The notes below the pieces were generated by a model. The model ran no database searches. It was not told the origin of the DNA and saw nothing but the letters and a program-made list of their open reading frames with translations. Position numbers and translations under genes: made by a program. Below are positions 58,350-64,000 of a DNA stretch of 64,000 bases, one piece after another. Source of the stretch: Caballeronia temeraria (lineage in GTDB: Bacteria > Pseudomonadota > Gammaproteobacteria > Burkholderiales > Burkholderiaceae); assembly GCF_001544795.2 (NCBI RefSeq), contig NZ_FCOI02000011.1, positions 62,001-126,000 on the forward strand. The letters run 5' to 3'. Each line of letters opens with the position of its first letter. Position 1 is the first letter of the stretch.

Positions 58350-59255
58350 ATGAACGAACCCTATCCCAGTCGACGCCACACCGACAAACCGCAAGAAAAG
58401 CGCTCGCTTCTCGAACGCTTGACCGATTTCATCTCGCACGAGCCCGAATCGCGCGACGAACTTCTCGAAGTGCTGCAGGATGCGCACGAGCGCAACCTGC
58501 TCGACGCCGACTCGCTCTCGATGATCGAAGGCGTCTTCCAGGTGTCCGATCTCTGCGCGCGCGACATCATGGTGCCGCGCGCCCAGATGGACGCCATCAA
58601 CATCGCGGAAACGCCCGCCGAGTTCATCCCCTTCGTGCTCGAAAAAGCACACTCGCGCTATCCTGTGTACGAAGGCAATCGCGATAACGTCATCGGCGTG
58701 CTGCTCGCAAAAGACCTGCTGCGCTATTACGCCGAAGAAGAATTCGACGTGCGCGGCATGCTGCGCCCCGCCGTGTTCATCCCCGAGTCGAAGCGCCTCA
58801 ACGTGCTGCTGCACGACTTTCGCGTGAACCGCAATCACATTGCGATCGTCGTCGATGAATACGGCGGCGTCGCCGGACTCATCACCATCGAGGACGTGCT
58901 CGAGCAGATCGTCGGCGATATCGAGGACGAGTACGACTTCGACGAAGAAGCCGGCAACATCATCGCGACGCCCGACGGCAAGTATCGCGTGCGCGCGCTG
59001 ACCGGCATCGAACAGTTCAACGAGGAATTCGGCACCGATTTCTCCGACGACGAAGTCGATACCATCGGCGGTCTCGTCACGCATCGCTTCGGGCGCGTGC
59101 CGCATCGCGGCGAAAAGGTGCGCATCGACGACTTCGCGTTCGAGATCCTGCGCGGCGACGCCCGGCAGATTCACGTTCTTCTCGTGCGGCGCGTGCCGAA
59201 TCTCGCGCAGCACCATCACCACGCGGGCGACGACGAAGACGAACTGCGCGACTAA
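58350..59255 (+). CDS. ybeX: CorC/YbeX CBS-domain protein
   Basis: 301-residue cytoplasmic protein of the HlyC/CorC family without the N-terminal DUF21 membrane domain. Two CBS domains (about 70-190; MVPRAQMDAI, IAIVVDEYGGVAGLITIEDVLEQIVGDIEDEYD) and a C-terminal CorC_HlyC domain (about 205-285). Linked to Mg/Co efflux and to ribosome maturation with YbeY. Upstream of lnt as in E. coli. Confidence 0.94.
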   Translation: MNEPYPSRRHTDKPQEKRSLLERLTDFISHEPESRDELLEVLQDAHERNLLDADSLSMIEGVFQVSDLCARDIMVPRAQMDAINIAETPAEFIPFVLEKAHSRYPVYEGNRDNVIGVLLAKDLLRYYAEEEFDVRGMLRPAVFIPESKRLNVLLHDFRVNRNHIAIVVDEYGGVAGLITIEDVLEQIVGDIEDEYDFDEEAGNIIATPDGKYRVRALTGIEQFNEEFGTDFSDDEVDTIGGLVTHRFGRVPHRGEKVRIDDFAFEILRGDARQIHVLLVRRVPNLAQHHHHAGDDEDELRD

Positions 59256-59335
59256 GCGCTTCGCGGGCGTCGGCATCGAACGGCGCCCGCCCTCCTTCCT
59301 TCGCCCGCTTCTCCGTTTCATCTCGACCGTCATCA

Positions 59336-61003
59336 ATGGCCGATTCATCGTTCCGCTCGCTCTTCCGTCAACGTGACGCGTCCCTGGCATCCGACGCGCC
59401 GCGCGCCTTGCCGTTCTGGCATTACCTCGTCGCCGCCGTGCTCGGCGCCGTCAACACGCTTTCGTTCGCGCCGACGCCGCATGGCGGCTGGATCGAGCTC
59501 GTCATCTTCGCGTCGTTCTTCGCGTGGCTCTCGCGCACGAACGGCTGGAAGAGCGCCGCCGCGACCGGCTGGGCATTCGGCTTCGGCAATTTCGTGACGG
59601 GCGTGTGGTGGCTGTACGTCAGCATGCATGTCTACGGCGGCATGGCCGCGCCGCTCGCCGCCGCCGCCGTCGCGCTGTTCTCGCTGTATCTCGCGATCTA
59701 TCCGGCGTTGTCGAGCGTGGCCTGGTCGCTCGTCGCGGGACGCGCGCGCTTCGGCGATGAAGACGCCGCCACCGCACGCGACATCGATGCATCGCCTCGC
59801 CATGCGCCGACCTGGCACGGCGCGTTCGCATTCGCGAGCGCGTGGGCGCTCGGCGAATGGCTGCGCGGGCTCGTGTTCACCGGCTTTCCGTGGCTCGCGA
59901 GCGGCTACGCGCAAGTCGATGGCCCGCTCAAGGGCTTCGGCGCGATCGCCGGCGTGTACGGCGTCGGCTGGGTGCTCGCGCTCGTCGCCGCGCTGATCGT
60001 GCAGGCCGTCTATCACTTGCGCAAGACGCGGCGGCTCGCGTTCGCGCCGGGCATCGTCGCGATGGCGCTGATCGTCGCGGGGATGCTGCTCTCGCTCGTG
60101 CAATGGACGACGCCCGCCAACGCGCCGCTCGACGTGCGCCTGTTGCAAGGGAATGTGAAGCAGGAGATGAAGTTCGAGCAGTCGGGCGTCGACGAGTCGC
60201 TCGCGCTCTACAAACGGCTCATCACCGAAAAGCCGGCCGATCTGATCGTCACGCCGGAAACGGCGCTGCCGGTGCTGTCGGTGCAGATTCCGCAGGACTT
60301 CGCCGTGGCGATCCGCAATTTCTCCGACGACACCAACTCATCGATACTCTTCGGCGCGATCGGCGTCACGATTCTCCCCGATGGCCGCGCCACCGATTTC
60401 ACCAACAGCCTTTTCGGCGTCACGCCGCATGTGAACGGCGTGTATCGCTACGACAAGCATCATCTCGTGCCCTTCGGCGAATTCGTGCCGCTCGGCTTTC
60501 ACTGGTTCGTGCGCATGATGGGCATTCCGCTCGGCGATCTCGCGCGCGGGCCGATTGCGCAGAAGGCGTTCGTCGTGCACAACCAGCCGGTCGCCGTCGA
60601 TATCTGCTACGAGGACATCTTCGGCGAGGAGATCGCGCGCACGATCCGCGAGCAGGAAACGCCCGCGGGCATTCTGGTCAACTCGACGAATCTCGCGTGG
60701 TTCGGCAACACCATCGCGCTCGATCAGCACTTGCAGATCGCGCGCATGCGTTCGATCGAAACCGGCCGGCCGATGCTGCGCGCGACCAACACCGGCATGA
60801 CGGCGGCCATCGCGGCCAACGGCGATGTCATCTCGAAGCTGCCGACATTCACCACGGGCGTGCTCGAAGCGCGCGTGCAAGGCACGTCGGGCGCCACGCC
60901 GTATGTGACGAGCGGGAACATGACGGTGATCGCGGTATCGCTGATTTTGCTGGCGTTCGGGTTCGCGTTCGCGCCGAATCGGAAACGTTCGGGCACGCGT
61001 TGA
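59336..61003 (+). CDS. lnt: Apolipoprotein N-acyltransferase
   Basis: Inner-membrane enzyme adding the third acyl chain to lipoproteins. 555 residues: six or so N-terminal helices, then a nitrilase-like periplasmic domain with catalytic triad Glu308 (VTPETALP), Lys374 (YDKHHLVPFGEF) and Cys424 (DICYEDIFGEE), and a final helix. The triad positions are offset from E. coli in a consistent way. Confidence 0.97.
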   Translation: MADSSFRSLFRQRDASLASDAPRALPFWHYLVAAVLGAVNTLSFAPTPHGGWIELVIFASFFAWLSRTNGWKSAAATGWAFGFGNFVTGVWWLYVSMHVYGGMAAPLAAAAVALFSLYLAIYPALSSVAWSLVAGRARFGDEDAATARDIDASPRHAPTWHGAFAFASAWALGEWLRGLVFTGFPWLASGYAQVDGPLKGFGAIAGVYGVGWVLALVAALIVQAVYHLRKTRRLAFAPGIVAMALIVAGMLLSLVQWTTPANAPLDVRLLQGNVKQEMKFEQSGVDESLALYKRLITEKPADLIVTPETALPVLSVQIPQDFAVAIRNFSDDTNSSILFGAIGVTILPDGRATDFTNSLFGVTPHVNGVYRYDKHHLVPFGEFVPLGFHWFVRMMGIPLGDLARGPIAQKAFVVHNQPVAVDICYEDIFGEEIARTIREQETPAGILVNSTNLAWFGNTIALDQHLQIARMRSIETGRPMLRATNTGMTAAIAANGDVISKLPTFTTGVLEARVQGTSGATPYVTSGNMTVIAVSLILLAFGFAFAPNRKRSGTR

Positions 61004-61180
61004 ACATCGACTGAAACGAAGCCGCGTCGCACCGTGCGACACGGCTCGCGCGCCCCGCCTTCTTCCCAAAAAGCCGCACCCACCCCTCCGTTCGGCTAAA
61101 ATTCCCCGTTTCAGCACTTCGGCCGCGCCCCCGAGTCATCACGACGATGGCCGCGCCGCGTTCGCCCGCAAAAGGCAATC

Positions 61181-62200
61181 ATGCTCACTTTCCAGCAAAT
61201 CATTCTGACGCTGCAGTCCTACTGGAACGAGAAGGGCTGCGCGCTCCTCCAGCCGATCGACATGGAAGTCGGCGCAGGCACCTCGCACGTCCACACGTTC
61301 CTGCGCGCGATCGGCCCGGAGCCGTGGCGCGCGGCCTACGTTCAACCGTCGCGCCGCCCGAAGGACGGCCGCTACGGCGAGAACCCGAACCGCCTGCAGC
61401 ACTACTATCAGTATCAGGTCGTGCTGAAGCCGGCGCCGGAAAACATCCTCGATCTGTACCTCGGCTCGCTCGAAGCGCTCGGCTTCGATCTGAAGCAGAA
61501 CGACGTGCGCTTCGTCGAGGACGACTGGGAAAATCCGACGCTCGGCGCGTGGGGCCTCGGCTGGGAAGTGTGGCTCAACGGCATGGAAGTGACGCAGTTC
61601 ACGTACTTCCAGCAGGCGGGCGGCATCGATTGCAAGCCGGTGCTCGGCGAAATCACTTACGGTCTCGAACGCCTCGCCATGTACCTTCAAAAGGTCGAGA
61701 ACGTCTACGACCTCGTCTGGACCGAATGGGAAGAAGACGGCCCGAACGGCAAGGTGCTGCGTCAGCTGAGCTACGGCGACGTCTATCACCAGAACGAAGT
61801 CGAGCAGTCCACGTACAACTTCGAGCACGCGAACGTCGAGCTGCTTTTCACGTTCTTCAAGAGCTACGAAGAAGAAGCGAAGAAGATGATCGACGCGAAG
61901 CTCGCGCTGCCCGCGTATGAACTCGTGCTGAAGGCCGGCCACACGTTCAATCTGCTCGACGCGCGCGGCGCCATTTCCGTGACGGAGCGCGCGGCGTACA
62001 TCGGCCGCATTCGTGCGTTGTCGAGACTGGTGGCGCAGGCTTATTACGATTCGCGCGAGGCGCTCGGCTTCCCGATGCTCGGCAATCCGGTCAAGGGCGA
62101 CCGCGATCTCATCAGCGACGAGCAGGAAGCGCAGCGTCCCGCATGGGCGCCGCCGCTGAAGGTGGAAAGCTCGCCCACGGGCAATAACGAACAGGTTTGA
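61181..62200 (+). CDS. glyQ: Glycine--tRNA ligase alpha subunit
   Basis: Catalytic class II subunit of bacterial-type GlyRS. 339 residues: [80 protein letters not shown]-type [15 protein letters not shown]. About 35 residues longer than E. coli GlyQ because of the C-terminal tail. glyS follows 17 bases later. Confidence 0.98.
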   Translation: MLTFQQIILTLQSYWNEKGCALLQPIDMEVGAGTSHVHTFLRAIGPEPWRAAYVQPSRRPKDGRYGENPNRLQHYYQYQVVLKPAPENILDLYLGSLEALGFDLKQNDVRFVEDDWENPTLGAWGLGWEVWLNGMEVTQFTYFQQAGGIDCKPVLGEITYGLERLAMYLQKVENVYDLVWTEWEEDGPNGKVLRQLSYGDVYHQNEVEQSTYNFEHANVELLFTFFKSYEEEAKKMIDAKLALPAYELVLKAGHTFNLLDARGAISVTERAAYIGRIRALSRLVAQAYYDSREALGFPMLGNPVKGDRDLISDEQEAQRPAWAPPLKVESSPTGNNEQV

Positions 62201-62217
62201 CGAGGCTCGACAGAACA

Positions 62218-64000
62218 ATGACGCAATCCAAACACGCTTCCCTGCTCGTCGAGCTGCTCACCGAAGAACTGCCGCCGAAGGCGCTCGCGCGTCTCGGCAC
62301 CGCTTTCGCCGAAGGCATCGTCGAACGTCTCGCCGCGCGCGATCTGATCGACGGCGCGCCTTCGTTCGACAAGTACGCGACGCCGCGCCGCCTCGCCGTG
62401 CTCATCCGCAACGTGCGCGATGTCGCGCCGGAAAAGCAGGTGCGCGAAAAAGTGCTGCCGGTAACGGTCGGGCTCGACAAGGAAGGCAATCCCACGCCGC
62501 CGCTCGCAAAGAAGCTCGCGGCGCTCGGCTTTCCTGATTTCCCCATCGCCGAACTCGAACGCGCGCAGGACGGCAAGGCCGAAGCGTTCTTCCTGCGCTA
62601 TGCCGCGCCCGGCGCAACGCTCGCCGACGGCCTGCAGGCCGCGCTCGACGAAACCCTCGGCAAGCTGCCGATTCCGAAGGTCATGACGTATCAGCGTCCG
62701 GACGGCACCAGCGTGCAGTTCGTGCGTCCGGTGCAGCGCCTCGTCGCGATGCACGGCCGCAACGTCGTGCCGGTCAGCGCGCTCGGCATCGATTCGGGCG
62801 ATACGACCATCGGGCATCGCTTCATGTCGCACGGTTTCGTCGCGATCGCGAATGCCGACGACTACGCCGACACGCTGCGCCACAAAGGCCACGTCGTCGC
62901 GAGCTTCGACGATCGCCGCGAATCCATCCGCACGCAATTGCAGGCCTTCGCGGGTGAAGACCGCGTCGTGATGCCCGAAGCGCTGCTCGACGAAGTGAAC
63001 GCGCTCGTCGAATGGCCGGTCGTCTACGAATGCCGCTTCGACGAAGCGTTCCTGCAAGTGCCGCAGGAATGTCTGATCCTGACGATGCAGACGAACCAGA
63101 AATATTTCGCGCTCACGGATCAAAACGGCAAGCTGCGCTCGCGCTTTCTGATCGTCTCGAATATCGATACGAAGACGCCGGGCGAGATCGTCGAAGGCAA
63201 CGAGCGCGTCGTGCGCCCGCGCCTCGCCGACGCGAAGTTCTTCTTCACGCAAGACAAGAAGAAGCGCCTCGAAGATCGCGTGCCGCTGCTCGCGAACGTC
63301 GTCTATCACAACAAGCTCGGCTCGGCCTTGCAGCGCGTCGAGCGCCTCGAAGCGCTCGCGGGCGAGATCGCGCCGATGGTCGGCGTCGATCCCACGCTGA
63401 CCCGCCGCGCCGCGCGTCTCGCCAAGGCGGACCTGCTGACCGACATGGTCGGCGAATTCCCCGAGCTGCAAGGCACGATGGGCACGTACTACGCGCGTCA
63501 CGACGGCGAGCCGGAAGAAGTCGCGCTCGCGTGCTCGGAGCACTATCAGCCGCGCTTTTCGGGCGATGACACGCCGTCGACGGGCGTCGGCGCGGCGGTC
63601 GCGCTCGCTGACAAGCTGGAAACGATCGTCGGCATCTGGGGCATCGGCCTTGCGCCGACGGGCGAAAAAGATCCGTTCGCGCTGCGCCGTCACGCGCTGG
63701 GCGTGCTGCGCATCCTGCTCGAAAAGAAGCTGCCGGTCGATCTGCGCGATCTCGTCGGCGCGGCGCAGCGTCAGTTCGCGGGCATGCCGCAAGTCGCGGA
63801 TTCGACCGAAGCGGTCTACGCGTTTTTCCTCGATCGCCTGCGCGGTCTGTTGCGCGAGCGCGGCTTCGAAGCGAATGACATCGAAGCGGTGCTGAGCCTG
63901 AACCCGACGCGCCTCGACGACATCGTCGCGCGCCTCGATGCCGTGCGCGAGTTCGCGGCGCTGCCGGAAGCCGCGGCGCTCGCGGCGGCCAACAAGCGCA
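62218..64000 (+). CDS. glyS: Glycine--tRNA ligase beta subunit, 3' end outside window
   Basis: tRNA-binding subunit of GlyRS, beginning [23 protein letters not shown]. Family motifs: [62 protein letters not shown] and [26 protein letters not shown]. 594 codons are visible and the frame is open at the window edge; normal length is about 690-700. Confidence 0.98.
   Translation, partial: MTQSKHASLLVELLTEELPPKALARLGTAFAEGIVERLAARDLIDGAPSFDKYATPRRLAVLIRNVRDVAPEKQVREKVLPVTVGLDKEGNPTPPLAKKLAALGFPDFPIAELERAQDGKAEAFFLRYAAPGATLADGLQAALDETLGKLPIPKVMTYQRPDGTSVQFVRPVQRLVAMHGRNVVPVSALGIDSGDTTIGHRFMSHGFVAIANADDYADTLRHKGHVVASFDDRRESIRTQLQAFAGEDRVVMPEALLDEVNALVEWPVVYECRFDEAFLQVPQECLILTMQTNQKYFALTDQNGKLRSRFLIVSNIDTKTPGEIVEGNERVVRPRLADAKFFFTQDKKKRLEDRVPLLANVVYHNKLGSALQRVERLEALAGEIAPMVGVDPTLTRRAARLAKADLLTDMVGEFPELQGTMGTYYARHDGEPEEVALACSEHYQPRFSGDDTPSTGVGAAVALADKLETIVGIWGIGLAPTGEKDPFALRRHALGVLRILLEKKLPVDLRDLVGAAQRQFAGMPQVADSTEAVYAFFLDRLRGLLRERGFEANDIEAVLSLNPTRLDDIVARLDAVREFAALPEAAALAAANKR

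Overview
The window is a GC-rich (roughly 65%) stretch of a beta-proteobacterial chromosome. Gene content and order (recA-recX, sucCD, miaB-phoH-ybeY-ybeX-lnt-glyQS, hda-pcnB-folK-panB, PglL next to a type IV pilin, an FMN riboswitch before ribB) fit Burkholderiaceae, most likely the Burkholderia/Paraburkholderia/Caballeronia group. The genus is an inference; no rRNA or marker comparison was possible. It looks like core chromosome: I found no insertion sequence, integrase, phage module, CRISPR array or plasmid function.

Layout. 1-5.5 kb: truncated M48 periplasmic metalloprotease, moaC, a PglL-type O-oligosaccharyltransferase beside a type IV pilin, and a TerC membrane protein. 5.5-10.8 kb: sucD-sucC, a DUF2889 protein, and recX-recA behind a perfect LexA box. 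10.9-15.3 kb: a TctD/TctE-like two-component pair, an MHS-family transporter with a large periplasmic insert, and a tRNA-Met with a near-consensus promoter. 15.4-19.3 kb: an RpiR-type regulator, a class III aminotransferase, a carboxymuconolactone-decarboxylase-like protein and a glutamate/aspartate-type binding protein; CATATG-centred palindromes sit in both promoter regions and suggest one regulon. 19.4-24.4 kb: envelope genes (glycine-zipper protein, BamE-like lipoprotein, LysM/M23 lipoprotein, GlsB/YeaQ protein, DedA) and a two-module zinc-ribbon protein. 24.6-27.5 kb: mutL-miaA. 27.7-29 kb: an unrecognised lipoprotein of less GC-rich composition. 29.1-35.7 kb: purM diverging from hda, then HAD phosphatase, pcnB, folK, deoxynucleoside kinase and panB.

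35.8-42 kb: small membrane protein, CopD, a diheme and a triheme cytochrome c, a hemolysin III/PAQR protein and an RhlE-type helicase. 42-47 kb (minus strand): PNPOx-like protein, ferritin-like diiron protein, and an MHS transporter behind a gamma-glutamyltransferase-like gene. 47.4-54.3 kb: two small proteins, glpK, an FMN riboswitch with ribB, a HAD phosphatase, and an MFS/VOC pair diverging from a LysR regulator. 54.4-64 kb: miaB, phoH, ybeY, a ChaC-like gene, ybeX/corC, lnt, glyQ and the start of glyS.

The most notable non-housekeeping material is the proposed RpiR regulon, the unknown lipoprotein at 27.7 kb, the gamma-glutamyltransferase/MHS pair with an AT-rich palindrome upstream, and the double zinc-ribbon protein. 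I did not find a clear, wholly undescribed multi-gene system. Function calls rest on recognising motifs and family sequences by eye; no database search was run.
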